A stretch of DNA of 64,000 bases from DASQUK01 sp046726215 (lineage in GTDB: Bacteria; Actinomycetota; Acidimicrobiia; Acidimicrobiales; VFJN01), in the NCBI GenBank assembly GCA_046726215.1, contig JBKPAA010000033.1, positions 1 to 64,000 on the forward strand. The letters are read 5' to 3'. Positions 51,099 to 60,329 of the stretch are shown here, piece after piece. The notes beneath the pieces were generated by a model. It saw nothing but the letters and a program-made list of their open reading frames with translations. It was not told the origin of the DNA and searched no databases. Position 1 is the first letter of the stretch. Every line of letters starts with the position of its first letter. The translations under genes and the position numbers were made by a program.

Positions 51099-52203
51099 GC
51101 GCGGGGACGGGCTTGCGCCCGATCTGGAGGCGGTCCTGGACGGCGGCCATGGGCGAGCACGCCTGGCAGCGCGAGCAGCCCGCCTTGGCGGTTTCCGCAC
51201 CGAGGCCACGCTGGGCCAGGTAGGGCGTCACCCGCCGCACGATGCGTTCGACGTAGTCGTGAGCGGGCGGCGACCAGTCCGCCATCAGGCTGCCGGCCAC
51301 CGGCCGCAGTGGCACCACGAAGGGGTACACGCCGATGTCGGCCGCGCGCCTGCACCCTTCCACCGTCAGCTCCGGATCCTCGCCCATGCCGAGGATCACG
51401 TAGGTGGTGACCTGCCCCTCGCCGAAGCGCGGCACGGCGCGCTCCCAGGCACGGAAGTAGCCATCGATGCCCGTGCGGGCCTTGGCGGGCGCCACGCGGG
51501 CGAGCACGGCAGGATCGAACGATTCGACGTGGATGCCCACGGTGTCGACGCCGAGGTCGGCCACGCGGTCGATCACGTCGAGGTCGTCGGGCGGTTCGAA
51601 CTGCGTCTCGACGGGGAGACCGCTCGCGGCCTTCACGGCGGCGGCGCACCGGGCGACGTAGAGGGCGCCGCGATCAGGAGCGCGGGTGCTGCCGGTCGTG
51701 AGGGTCACGTCGACGGCGCCGTCGAGGTCGCGCGCGGCCACCGCAACCTCCGCCAGCTGCGCCGGCGTCTTCTTCGCCGTGGTGCGACCGGCATCGAGAG
51801 AGACCCCGATGCCGCAGAACGCGCACTGGTCGTCGTTCCCCCAATAGGCGCAGGTTTGGAGCACCGTGCTGGCCAGCGAGTCCAGGTGCAGCAGCGCGAT
51901 CTTCCAGTAGGGGATCCCGTCGCCGGTGGTCAGGTCGTAGTAGCGCGGCCGGCGCTGCGAGCGGGCGGGCGCAACCCGGCGCCCGCCCTCGTAGATGGCG
52001 AGCGTGTCGCCGTCGGTTCGCAGCTCGAAGGGGGACGAGGCGGTCCGGGCCGGGTCGGTGTCCAGCGTGACCGCGTAGTCGTCGACCCAGACCATGCCGA
52101 CGTCGGACGGGCCGGCGCCCCCCGCCCGGCCCTCGGTCTGGACCTCGGTCCGCAACCCGTGGGCCTGCAACCGAAGGACGAGTTCGGCGGTGTCTCGCTC
52201 CAA
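51091..52203 (-). CDS. MSMEG_0568-family radical SAM protein (Nit1C member)
   Basis: 370 aa from ATG 52203. The radical cluster is TCAYWGNDDQCAFCGIG: C118, C127 and C130, a C-x8-C-x2-C spacing instead of the classical C-x3-C-x2-C. A second Cys group near the end, AGCSRCQACSPM, could bind another Fe-S cluster. MSMEG_0568 is a Nit1C core gene of unknown product. It is followed by the GNAT gene. Confidence 0.92.
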   Translation of the reverse strand: MERDTAELVLRLQAHGLRTEVQTEGRAGGAGPSDVGMVWVDDYAVTLDTDPARTASSPFELRTDGDTLAIYEGGRRVAPARSQRRPRYYDLTTGDGIPYWKIALLHLDSLASTVLQTCAYWGNDDQCAFCGIGVSLDAGRTTAKKTPAQLAEVAVAARDLDGAVDVTLTTGSTRAPDRGALYVARCAAAVKAASGLPVETQFEPPDDLDVIDRVADLGVDTVGIHVESFDPAVLARVAPAKARTGIDGYFRAWERAVPRFGEGQVTTYVILGMGEDPELTVEGCRRAADIGVYPFVVPLRPVAGSLMADWSPPAHDYVERIVRRVTPYLAQRGLGAETAKAGCSRCQACSPMAAVQDRLQIGRKPVPAHG

Positions 52204-52269
52204 CGCTGCCTCCGCTCCGTCGGCGACGTGTCGGATACTACGACGACCGCGCCCACCATAGAAGACGCG

Positions 52270-52890
52270 TCAGGACGCCTCCGCCTGGAGTGCGGTAGCG
52301 GCGCGTTCCCACTCCTCGGCCGTTCTGGCGGTGCGGACCACGGCGCCCGGGTCGGCGTGCAGCTCGCCGGTCGTGAGATCCACCCGCGTCGTGGTGGCGA
52401 TCAGCAGGGGCGCCCCCGTGGCCTGATCGACACCGACCTTGGTCAGGATTGCCCAGCCCGTCCCGACGTTCATCCGCAGTTCCGGCACGCGGGGGCCGAG
52501 CGCGTCGGCGTGGACGTCGGTCCAATCCGCACCCGCCGCCCGGGCTCGGTCGATGGCGGCCAGGCGCGCCAGCCGCCGCTCCTCTCCTGCCAGCTCACGA
52601 TCGCGCGCCGCGGCGGCGGACCCGAAGATGTCGTCGGGCTCGAGCCCCCGGGCGCTGGTTCCCGTCGCATCGCACGCCGCGGCCACGTACTCGACCGCTC
52701 GCGGTTGGCAGGCGACCAACTCGGCCGCCGTGGTCGTCACGGCCCGCAGCTGCTCGCAGATGGCGGCGACCAGGACCAGGGCGCGCTGGTAGCCGTCGAC
52801 GTTGGTCATGGCCAGCGGGTACAGGCGTGCCTCGGCGGCCCGCCACGACTGGCGGGCGCGCGAGAGTTCATCGTCGCTCAGGGACGCCAT
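52270..52890 (-). CDS. Hypothetical protein upstream of the radical SAM gene
   Basis: 206 aa from ATG 52890. Helical N-terminal half (SDDELSRARQSWRAAEARLY, YQRALVLVAAICEQLRAVTT), then an Ala/Arg-rich stretch and a beta-rich C-terminus (ILTKVGVDQATGAPLLIATT). I do not recognise the family. It is co-directional with and 67 bases upstream of the radical SAM gene, and divergent from carbamate kinase. Confidence 0.6.
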   Translation of the reverse strand: MASLSDDELSRARQSWRAAEARLYPLAMTNVDGYQRALVLVAAICEQLRAVTTTAAELVACQPRAVEYVAAACDATGTSARGLEPDDIFGSAAAARDRELAGEERRLARLAAIDRARAAGADWTDVHADALGPRVPELRMNVGTGWAILTKVGVDQATGAPLLIATTTRVDLTTGELHADPGAVVRTARTAEEWERAATALQAEAS

Positions 52891-52960
52891 CGATTGACCA
52901 TGCTGGAAGTCATGTCTACTATCCTCAACGTTTCGCCAAGCCAGCCAGCGAGGTGACGGC

Positions 52961-53926
52961 GTGGGTGGTCGTGCCCTCATCGCCCTGGGCGGCAACGCCT
53001 TGTGCGGCGCCGACCAGACCGGCACCTACGCGGAGCAGCGCGACAACGCACGCGCCATGGCGGCGTCGATCGGCGAGCTTATCGACACCGCCTGGCAGGT
53101 CGTGGTGGTGCACGGCAACGGCCCGCAGGTCGGGGCCCTCGGCGTCCAGCAGGAGGTGGCGGCGGCCCTGGTGCCCGCGCAGCCCCTGTTCTCGCTCTCC
53201 GCCATGACGCAGGGCTACCTCGGGAGCCTCATCGCCCTCGCCCTCCACGAGCGCCTGGGCCGCGGCCACCAGGTGGCGAGCGTGGTGACCCATGTGGTCG
53301 TCCATGGCGACGACCCGGCCTTCACCGATCCCTCGAAGCCGATCGGGCCGTTCTACTCGGCGAGTGAGGCGCGACGGTTGGCGGCGGAGCGGCGCTGGAC
53401 GATGGCCGAGGATGCGGGTCGAGGGTTCCGGCGCGTGGTGCCGTCGCCAGAGCCCCTCGCCATCCTCGAGGCCGACACCATCAGCCGGATGGTCGATGCC
53501 GGGATGGTCGTCGTCGCCTGTGGCGGCGGCGGCGTGCCGGTGGCGATGAGCGTCGACGGCTACGTGGGTGTCGACGCAGTGATCGACAAGGATCTCGCCG
53601 CCCAACGCCTGGCCTCGGCGCTGGGCGTCGACGCGCTCGCGCTGGTGACCAGCGTGCCCGCCGTTCAGCTCGGCCACGGCACCCCCCGGCAGCGGGACCT
53701 GCACGAGCTGGGCGTCGACGAGGCCGAGCGCTACCTCGCGGAGGGTCAGTTCGCGGCGGGCAGCATGGGCCCGAAGGTCGCCGCCGCCATTCGCTTCATC
53801 CGCGAGGGGGGCGGGGCGGTGGCCATCACCACCCCGACCCTGTTGGCCTCCACCATGGCGGCAACGGACGGGCGACCGGCGGGAACCCTGGTCACCGCCG
53901 AGTCCGGTCGCCGGGTCGGCCGCTGA
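52961..53926 (+). CDS. Carbamate kinase (AllK/ArcC-like)
   Basis: 321 aa from GTG 52961. It starts ALIALGGNALCGADQTGTYA, has VVVVHGNGPQVGALGVQQEV, VVVACGGGGVPVAMSVDG, DKDLAAQRLASALGVDALAL and GSMGPKVAAAIRFIREG, all of the amino-acid kinase fold of carbamate kinase. It makes ATP from carbamoyl phosphate. FdrA follows 7 bases later; this matches the E. coli oxamate carbamoyltransferase locus, where the kinase is AllK. Confidence 0.93.
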   Translation: MGGRALIALGGNALCGADQTGTYAEQRDNARAMAASIGELIDTAWQVVVVHGNGPQVGALGVQQEVAAALVPAQPLFSLSAMTQGYLGSLIALALHERLGRGHQVASVVTHVVVHGDDPAFTDPSKPIGPFYSASEARRLAAERRWTMAEDAGRGFRRVVPSPEPLAILEADTISRMVDAGMVVVACGGGGVPVAMSVDGYVGVDAVIDKDLAAQRLASALGVDALALVTSVPAVQLGHGTPRQRDLHELGVDEAERYLAEGQFAAGSMGPKVAAAIRFIREGGGAVAITTPTLLASTMAATDGRPAGTLVTAESGRRVGR

Positions 53927-53933
53927 GCCGGCC

Positions 53934-55469
53934 ATGTTCGCCGGAGCGCGCATCCTTCGCGACCGCTACGTCGACTCGGTTCAGCTCCTGGCGATCACGC
54001 GCCGGATGCGTCAAACGGAGGGTGTCGACTTCGCCAGCGCCCTGATGGGCACGCCGGCCAACCTGGAAGCGCTGCGGGAGCAGGGGGTCGCCGCCGAGGC
54101 TCTCACGGCCACGCCCAACGATCTCGTGCTCGCGGCGCGCGCTGCCGACGCGGTGCGCGCGGGTCAGGCGTTCGACGAGGCCGAGCAAGCGCTGTCGGCG
54201 CCCCCAACGGCCGCGCCCGGAACCCCAGAGCGCGAGCCCCGGTCCCTGGAGGCGGCCCTCGACGTTCTCGGCGACGCGAACGTCGCCGTCGTCTCGGTCG
54301 CCGGCGGGTATGCGGCGCTCGAGGCGCACAAGGCCCTCTCCGCCGGCCTGCACGTCCTCCTGTTCAGCGACAACGTGACCGTGGAGGAGGAGATCGCGCT
54401 GAAGGACCACGCCGCCAGCGTCGGGCGGCTGGCGATGGGGCCCGGCGCCGGCACCGCCAGCATCGGGGGGTGCGGTCTCGGCTTCGCCAACACCGTCGCG
54501 CCCGGTCGCGTCGGCGTGGTCGCCGCCGCGGGTACGGGGGCCCAGGAGGTCATGGCACTGCTCGACCGCTGGGGCGAGGGGGTTTCGCACGTCATCGGCG
54601 TCGGCGGTCGTGACCTGTCGGAGCGGGTGGCCGGCCGCAGCGCGCGCCTGGCGATGCGGACGCTCGCCGGTGATCCGGCCACCGAGGTGATCGTGCTGGT
54701 GTCCAAGCCGCCGTCGCCCGACGTCGCACGCGAGGTCGTGGCGGCCGGCGGCGCGACGCCGGTCATCGCCGCCCTCATCGGCCTGGCGCCAGGCGCCCCG
54801 GTTCCGGGGGCCGCAGCGGTGGCGAGCACCCTCGAGGCTGCCGCGGCCCACGCGGTGAGGCGACGCGGGGGATCCCCACCCGCCGACTGGTCCGAATGGC
54901 GGTCGCACGTGGCCATGAGCCTGGTCGAGCTCGGCCCGGCGCGACGCACCGTGCGCGGGCTCTTCTCGGGCGGGACGCTCTGCTACGAGGCGCAGACGCT
55001 GCTGCAGCGCTGGCTCGGCGACGTGTGGTCGAACACGCCGTTGGACGACCGGCTCCGGGTGCCCGCGCCCCCGGGCGCCCACGTCTGCCTCGACCTCGGT
55101 GAGGAGGAGTACACCAAGGGCCGGCCGCATCCGATGATCGACGCCGAGGCGCGGCTCGAGTTGTTGACGGATGCGGGCAACGACGACGACGTGGCGGTGG
55201 TGCTGCTCGACGTGGTGTTGGGCTACGGCGGTCACGGCGACCCGGCGTCGGTCCTGGCACCCGCGTGCGCTGCGCTGGCGAGGCCCGAAGGCCCGCGGGT
55301 TGTCGTGTACGTCCTCGGCACCGACAACGATCCGCAGGGCCTCGCGCGCCAGCGCCGAGCGTTCGAGGACGCCGCCTGCCTCGTGGCGCCAACGGCTGCG
55401 CGTGCGGCGCTCGCAGCCGCCGCGATTGCCGGGCGCCAGCCGCAGATCGTCGGGACCGACCTGTCGTGA
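53934..55469 (+). CDS. FdrA/AllF-like acyl-CoA-synthetase-fold protein
   Basis: 511 aa from ATG 53934. It has YVDSVQLLAITRRMRQTEGV, SALMGTPANLEALREQGV and a CoA-ligase-fold core VLLFSDNVTVEEEIALKDHA with GPGAGTASIGGCGLGFANTV. FdrA (AllF) is the subunit that, with AllG and AllH, forms oxamate carbamoyltransferase. DUF1116/AllG is at 42652; AllH (DUF2877) is not found. The stop overlaps the next start (GTGA). Confidence 0.9.
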   Translation: MFAGARILRDRYVDSVQLLAITRRMRQTEGVDFASALMGTPANLEALREQGVAAEALTATPNDLVLAARAADAVRAGQAFDEAEQALSAPPTAAPGTPEREPRSLEAALDVLGDANVAVVSVAGGYAALEAHKALSAGLHVLLFSDNVTVEEEIALKDHAASVGRLAMGPGAGTASIGGCGLGFANTVAPGRVGVVAAAGTGAQEVMALLDRWGEGVSHVIGVGGRDLSERVAGRSARLAMRTLAGDPATEVIVLVSKPPSPDVAREVVAAGGATPVIAALIGLAPGAPVPGAAAVASTLEAAAAHAVRRRGGSPPADWSEWRSHVAMSLVELGPARRTVRGLFSGGTLCYEAQTLLQRWLGDVWSNTPLDDRLRVPAPPGAHVCLDLGEEEYTKGRPHPMIDAEARLELLTDAGNDDDVAVVLLDVVLGYGGHGDPASVLAPACAALARPEGPRVVVYVLGTDNDPQGLARQRRAFEDAACLVAPTAARAALAAAAIAGRQPQIVGTDLS

Positions 55470-56620
55470 GGCCGGTCGGGCTGGTCACGTACTCCACCAA
55501 GCCCCGCGGCGGGGTCGTGCACCTGCTTGCCCTGGCGGAGGCCCTTGCGAGGCGCTCGTTCCCGACCGAGATCATCGCCCTTGGCGACGAGAGCGTCGGG
55601 TTCTGCCGCCCGGTCGACGTGCCGTGCTCCTTCGTGGCTCCTCCGGAGCCGGCCCCGGAGCTCGAGGCGCGGGTGTTCGACGCGATCGCTGCCCTCGAGG
55701 CGGGGCTCGCGGGGCGAGCGGGTGCGCTGCCCTCCGTGCTGCACGTGCAGGACTGCATCGCCGCCCGGGCGGCCGTCCGCGTGCGCGACGCGGGTGCGCC
55801 CGTCCGCGTCGTGCGGACGGTGCACCACGTCGACGACTTCACGACGCCCGCGCTGGTCGAGTGCCAACGGCGTTCGATCCTCGATCCCGACCACGTGCTG
55901 GTGGTCAGCCCGACGTGGCAGCGACGGATCGCAGACGAGTACGGAGTCAAGGCCGATGTGGTGACGAACGGCGTCGACGTGGACCGCTTCGCCGCCGCCC
56001 CCGCCCAGGGTGTCACCGCCGCGTTGCGCGCCCGCGCAGGGGCTGAGGGTCGGTTCCTCATCCTGACGGTCGGCGGCATCGAGCCCCGCAAGGGCACCGA
56101 TCAGTTGTTCCGCGCCCTGTCGCTTCTGCGCCGGCGCTGGGCACGCCCGCCCGTGCTCGGCATCATCGGCGGCCATTCGTTCCAGGACCACACGCCGTAC
56201 CGCGACCGCGTCATCGCGTCCATGGCCGACCTCGACCTCGAGTTCGGCCGGGATGTCGCGCTCCTGGGAACGGTTCCCGACCATGACATGGCGGCCTGGT
56301 ACCACGCGGCCGACGCTTTTGCGTTCCCCTCGGTCACCGAAGGCTTCGGCCTCGTCGTGCTGGAGGCGATGGCCGCCGGCCTCCCGGTGGTGCTGACCCG
56401 GCTCCCGGTGTTCGGCGAGTACGTACGCTTCGGCGAGGACGCGCTCGCCGTGGCCGTCGGCAACGACCAAGAGCTCGCCGACGCCTTGCAAGCCGTGGCG
56501 TATGACCACGAGCTGCGGGCGACGCTGCGCCGCCGAGGACGTGACCTGGCGGCGAGATTCGACTGGGACACGACTGCGCTCCAGCACATCGCCATCTACG
56601 ACGAGCTGAAGCCCCGCTGA
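55466..56620 (+). CDS. MSMEG_0565-family glycosyltransferase (Nit1C member)
   Basis: 384 aa from GTG 55466. GT4 family: GLVTYSTKPRGGVVHLLALA at the start, LTVGGIEPRKGTDQLFRALS, and the nucleotide-sugar site AFPSVTEGFGLVVLEAMAAG. The MSMEG_0565 family is part of Nit1C. It forms an operon with carbamate kinase and FdrA, joining the Nit1C and carbamoyl parts in one transcript. Confidence 0.9.
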   Translation: MRPVGLVTYSTKPRGGVVHLLALAEALARRSFPTEIIALGDESVGFCRPVDVPCSFVAPPEPAPELEARVFDAIAALEAGLAGRAGALPSVLHVQDCIAARAAVRVRDAGAPVRVVRTVHHVDDFTTPALVECQRRSILDPDHVLVVSPTWQRRIADEYGVKADVVTNGVDVDRFAAAPAQGVTAALRARAGAEGRFLILTVGGIEPRKGTDQLFRALSLLRRRWARPPVLGIIGGHSFQDHTPYRDRVIASMADLDLEFGRDVALLGTVPDHDMAAWYHAADAFAFPSVTEGFGLVVLEAMAAGLPVVLTRLPVFGEYVRFGEDALAVAVGNDQELADALQAVAYDHELRATLRRRGRDLAARFDWDTTALQHIAIYDELKPR

Positions 56621-56958
56621 CAGGTCCGGAATCCCCGTCCGATGCGCGTGACCCAGGTGCGGGTTCCCGCGTCGATCCATCTGGCCTCCGCGGGCGCGAA
56701 CAGTCCGGTGGCACAGGCGAGCTAGCACCTGCACGCCCCCCCGGCTTGCCGATCTCGCGCGGCTTCCCCCGCGAGCGGCCGGCCATCCTCATCACCGCCG
56801 TCGATGAGGCAGCCGTTCCTGCGTGAAACGGCGCGCGGTACGTTAGGCAACTGAATGTGTGGCCCCGAGGGCACGAACGTGAAGGGGGAGCGCTCTCTCG
56901 ACCCGTCCACCGGTCGCAGCCGCACCGCGCCGGTCCCGCAGAGAGGAACGACGAGCGC
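56621..56958. other. Non-coding gap, nothing recognisable
   Basis: 338 bases with no convincing reading frame or hairpin. It presumably holds the promoter of the secreted protein gene at 56959. Confidence 0.5.
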
Positions 56959-58797
56959 ATGATCGTCCATGGTCCCAGCCAGGCCATTGCTACCGCGGTC
57001 GGCGCCGTGCTGGCGGCCACCGCCACGCTGACGGGCACGGCCGCCGCCCAGCCCCAGAGGGCCGACTCCAGCGCGGACCTCGGGGTCAACGTCACCGTCT
57101 TCGATCCGAGCATGCCGGTGAGCGAGATACAGGCGACGCTCGACGCCACGCACGCCGCCCAGGTCGACAACGAGATGGGTACCGAGCGCTACGCGTACCT
57201 GTTCAAGCCGGGCACCTACGGCACCGCAGAGAATCCGTTGCAGATCAAGGTCGGCTACTACACCGAGATCGCCGGCCTGGGTGCGTCACCCACCGACGTG
57301 GTGATCAACGGGAAGGTGGAGGTCTACAACCGCTGCCTGGAGCAGGGCGGCTGTCACGCGCTGGTCAACTTCTGGCGGACCCTCTCCAACCTGTCGATCA
57401 ACGTCAACGCGGCCGGCCAGGATGGCTGCCGGGCGTCGGCGAACTTCTGGGCGGTCTCGCAGGCGGCGTCCCTGCGCCGCGTGGCCATCAGCGGCAACAA
57501 CCTGTCCCTGATGGACTACTGCACCGCCGGCCCACAGTTCGCGAGCGGCGGATTCATATCGGACTCCAGGCTGCCCTTCACGATCAACGGATCGCAGCAG
57601 CAATGGCTGACCCGCAACAGCGAGATCGGGGGTTGGTCCAACGGCGTGTGGAACCAGGTGTTCTCGGGTGTCGTCGGCGCGCCAGACGACGCCGGCTTCC
57701 CCAACCCGCCCTACACGACGCTCGCAACCACCCCGGTGAGCCGGGAAAAGCCATATCTGTTCATCGACGAGGACGGTGCCTACAACGTCCGCGTCCCCGT
57801 CGCCCGCACCAACACCAGGGGCACGTCGTGGGCCAACGGCATGACGCCGGGGCGCACCCTGCCAATCACCGACTTCTTCGTCGCGACGCCGTCGGACTCC
57901 GTGCAGGCGATCAACAACCAGCTCACCAGCGGCAAACACCTGCTGCTCACGCCCGGTGTGTACAACATCGACCGCAGCATCCAGGTCAGGCGCCCCAACA
58001 CCGTGGTCCTCGGGCTCGGGCACGCCACGCTCACGGCGGTCAACGGGTCGACCCCGCTCGACGTCGCCGACGTTCGCGGCGTGGTCGTTGCGGGCGTGAC
58101 GATCGACGCCGGCCTCGAGGAGTCGCCGGTCCTGCTGCGGGTGGGCAGCCGGACCGTCACGAGCCAGGGTTCGGCGGGGAACCCCACCACGCTGTCCGAC
58201 GTGTACTTCCGCGTCGGCGGACCCCACGTGGGCAAGGCCGCCACCGCGCTCGAGGTCAACAGCGACCACGTGCTCATCGACCACACGTGGGTTTGGCGGG
58301 CCGACCACGGCGTGGAGGGCCTCAGCGACACCGAACGGTGGAACACCAACATCGGCCGCAACGGTGTGGTCGTCAACGGCGACCACGTCACCGCCAACGG
58401 CCTGTTCGTGGAGCACTTCCAGCAGTACAACACCGTGTGGAACGGCGACGACGGGACCACGATCCTGTACCAGAACGAACTGCCGTACGACCCGCCGACC
58501 CAGGCCGACTGGATGAACGGCGCCGTCGAGGGGTGGGCCGGCTACAAGGTCGGCGATGGGGTGCGGACCCACACGCTCAACGGCGGTGGCGTCTACGTCT
58601 TCAACCGCAACAACCCGTCGATCCACACCGAGAACGGCTTCGAGGTGCCGGACACGCCGGGCGTAAGGCTGCACCACATCATGACGGTCAACCTCGGCGC
58701 CGGCACCATCGACCACGTCGTCAACGGCGTCGGCGATGCGGCCGACACGACCCGGATCGGAGCCCCTGTATACGTCGTGGACTACCCGGCGCCGTAA
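56959..58797 (+). CDS. Secreted beta-helix-like protein (GH55/adenylyl-cyclase-annotated family)
   Basis: 612 aa from ATG 56959. It has a signal peptide (ATAVGAVLAATATLTGTAAA, cut near AQPQRA). The body has repeated right-handed beta-helix-like motifs (NGKVEVYNRCLEQGG, YTEIAGLGASPTDVVINGK, VVLGLGHATLTAVNGSTPLD, VEGLSDTERWNTNIGRNGVV), typical of large secreted proteins often annotated as pectate-lyase-like or GH55. No catalytic site is assigned. Also contains VYVFNRNNPS and a late HHIMTVNLGAGTIDHVV. Confidence 0.8.
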   Translation: MIVHGPSQAIATAVGAVLAATATLTGTAAAQPQRADSSADLGVNVTVFDPSMPVSEIQATLDATHAAQVDNEMGTERYAYLFKPGTYGTAENPLQIKVGYYTEIAGLGASPTDVVINGKVEVYNRCLEQGGCHALVNFWRTLSNLSINVNAAGQDGCRASANFWAVSQAASLRRVAISGNNLSLMDYCTAGPQFASGGFISDSRLPFTINGSQQQWLTRNSEIGGWSNGVWNQVFSGVVGAPDDAGFPNPPYTTLATTPVSREKPYLFIDEDGAYNVRVPVARTNTRGTSWANGMTPGRTLPITDFFVATPSDSVQAINNQLTSGKHLLLTPGVYNIDRSIQVRRPNTVVLGLGHATLTAVNGSTPLDVADVRGVVVAGVTIDAGLEESPVLLRVGSRTVTSQGSAGNPTTLSDVYFRVGGPHVGKAATALEVNSDHVLIDHTWVWRADHGVEGLSDTERWNTNIGRNGVVVNGDHVTANGLFVEHFQQYNTVWNGDDGTTILYQNELPYDPPTQADWMNGAVEGWAGYKVGDGVRTHTLNGGGVYVFNRNNPSIHTENGFEVPDTPGVRLHHIMTVNLGAGTIDHVVNGVGDAADTTRIGAPVYVVDYPAP

Positions 58798-58931
58798 CGA
58801 GCAGACCTTCTACGAGGCGCTCGTCGACCGGTCACCGGCAAGCTACAGGCCGCCCGTTCCGGAGCGGGTGGCGCCGCCCGTTCGGATGTGGAGTTCGCCG
58901 ACTTCGCCGCAGAGATGGAACGCTGATCGCG

Positions 58932-59741
58932 ATGAGTGGTTCTGGACCCGGGCGGGCGACGGTGCGCTCCCGACGCGCGCCGCCACGGTTTCGCCGTGTG
59001 GCGGTACGGCGTGTGGAGCGACTGACCCCCCGCCTGGTCCGCGTCACCCTGGCTGGTCCCGACCTCGAGGGTTTGACTATCGAGCAACCGGCGGCGAGTG
59101 TGCGCCTGCTGGTCCCGTCGTCCGGCACGCCTGAGCTGGTGATGCCGACCTGGAACGGCAACGAGTTCCTCCTGCCCGACGGGCGACGACCCGCGCTCCG
59201 CACCTTCACGCCGCGCCGCCTGGACCCCGTGGCCCTGGAGCTCGATGTCGAGATCGTCACCCATGGCGCCGGGGTGGCGTCCGAGTGGGCCCAAAGGGCC
59301 GAGCCAGGCAAGCCGGCGGCGGTCTCGGGTCCGGGCCGTGGCTACACCATCGACAGGCACGCGCCCGGGTTCGTGCTGGCCGGCGACGAGACCGCGATCC
59401 CCGCCATTGGCCAGTTGCTCGAGGCCCTGCCCACCGAACCGCCCGTGCAGGTCCACATCGAGGTTACCCACCCCGACGCCCGGCTCCCGCTGACCGACCA
59501 TCCACAGGCGACGGTCGAGTGGCACGCCCAGCCAGCCGGCGCATCTCCCGGCGACGCGCTCGTCAACGCCGTCCGTGGGACGGACATCGGCCCCGACACC
59601 CGAGTCTGGGCCGCGGGCGAGGCCGCGACGATGCAGCGCCTCCGACGCCACCTGTTCGACGATCGCGGGCTGCCGCGCGCCCAGGCCTGGGTGCGGGGCT
59701 ACTGGAAGCACGGCCGCAGCGGCGACGTCGACGACGCCTGA
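58932..59741 (+). CDS. Siderophore-interacting protein (SIP/ViuB family)
   Basis: 269 aa from ATG 58932. FAD-binding RPALRTFTPRRLDPVALELD (with the R-x-x-T-x-R motif), the GAGVASEWAQRAEPGKPAAV turn, GDETAIPAIGQLLEALP and VRGYWKHGRS at the C-terminus. The family reduces ferric siderophores with NAD(P)H. It is downstream of a secreted protein gene and upstream of the operator at 59788. No siderophore synthesis gene is in the window. Confidence 0.92.
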   Translation: MSGSGPGRATVRSRRAPPRFRRVAVRRVERLTPRLVRVTLAGPDLEGLTIEQPAASVRLLVPSSGTPELVMPTWNGNEFLLPDGRRPALRTFTPRRLDPVALELDVEIVTHGAGVASEWAQRAEPGKPAAVSGPGRGYTIDRHAPGFVLAGDETAIPAIGQLLEALPTEPPVQVHIEVTHPDARLPLTDHPQATVEWHAQPAGASPGDALVNAVRGTDIGPDTRVWAAGEAATMQRLRRHLFDDRGLPRAQAWVRGYWKHGRSGDVDDA

Positions 59742-59787
59742 GCCCTGGTCACGAAGCGCCGGAGCTTCTAGCGTCGCCGTCTCCGTT

Positions 59788-59835
59788 GACTTTCCCACCA
59801 GGAAAGTCTACGGTGAGTTTCCTAGTAGGAAAGTA
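59788..59835 (+). promoter_or_regulatory. Twin palindromic operators
   Basis: GACTTTCCCACCAGGAAAGTC (59788-59808) and GAGTTTCCTAGTAGGAAAGT (59815-59834) are two copies of a TTTCC-N5-GGAAA palindrome, 27 bases apart start to start. They lie just before the membrane-protein gene at 59850. The winged-helix protein encoded by the second gene of that operon is the likely ligand-responsive binder. Confidence 0.75.
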
Positions 59836-59849
59836 AGGAAGGTGGCTTC

Positions 59850-60329
59850 ATGCCCCAGGACATCGGTGACACCGAAGCCCAGCTGGCGCTGAGCTCGATC
59901 GAGCAGCGGCGCCGCCAAGTGATCGCCGAGATCGACATGCCGCGCTGGTACTGGTGGGGTCTGGCGGCAGGATGGGTCGGATTGGGGATCCTTGCCGATC
60001 TCGATCACCCGTGGCTCACGCTGGTCGTCACGCTCTGCTTCGGCGCGGCCCATGCCTCAGTCGCGAGCCACGTTCTGTCTGGCCGGCACCGCTCGCACCA
60101 GCTGAGCGTGCGGGCGGATGTGGTCGATCCGCATATCCCGGCTCTGGTCATCGGCTTCCTGCTCCTCATGGTCGCTGCCACCGTGGCGCTTGCCTTGGTG
60201 GCCGACGCCGATGGCGCGCGGCATCCCTCGATCATGGCCAGCGTCGTGGTAGCCATCGTTGTTCTCTTGTGCGGGCCAGCGCTGATGGCCGCAGTCCGCC
60301 GGCGCCTCGAGCACCGCGTCGTCGCATGA
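59850..60329 (+). CDS. Hypothetical membrane protein, partner of winged-helix regulator
   Basis: 159 aa from ATG 59850 (GGAAGG upstream). Four transmembrane helices (YWWGLAAGWVGLGILADL, LTLVVTLCFGAAHASVASHV, ALVIGFLLLMVAATVALALV, ASVVVAIVVLLCGPALMAAV). It resembles the membrane half of the widespread 'membrane protein plus winged-helix' pairs of actinobacteria. The stop overlaps the regulator's ATG (ATGA). Confidence 0.8.
   Translation: MPQDIGDTEAQLALSSIEQRRRQVIAEIDMPRWYWWGLAAGWVGLGILADLDHPWLTLVVTLCFGAAHASVASHVLSGRHRSHQLSVRADVVDPHIPALVIGFLLLMVAATVALALVADADGARHPSIMASVVVAIVVLLCGPALMAAVRRRLEHRVVA

Noticed and set aside
57603..58931. Upstream extension of the siderophore-interacting protein frame
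   Set aside because: It is an Arg/His-rich shadow of the secreted protein gene in another frame; the SIP-family homology begins at 58932.
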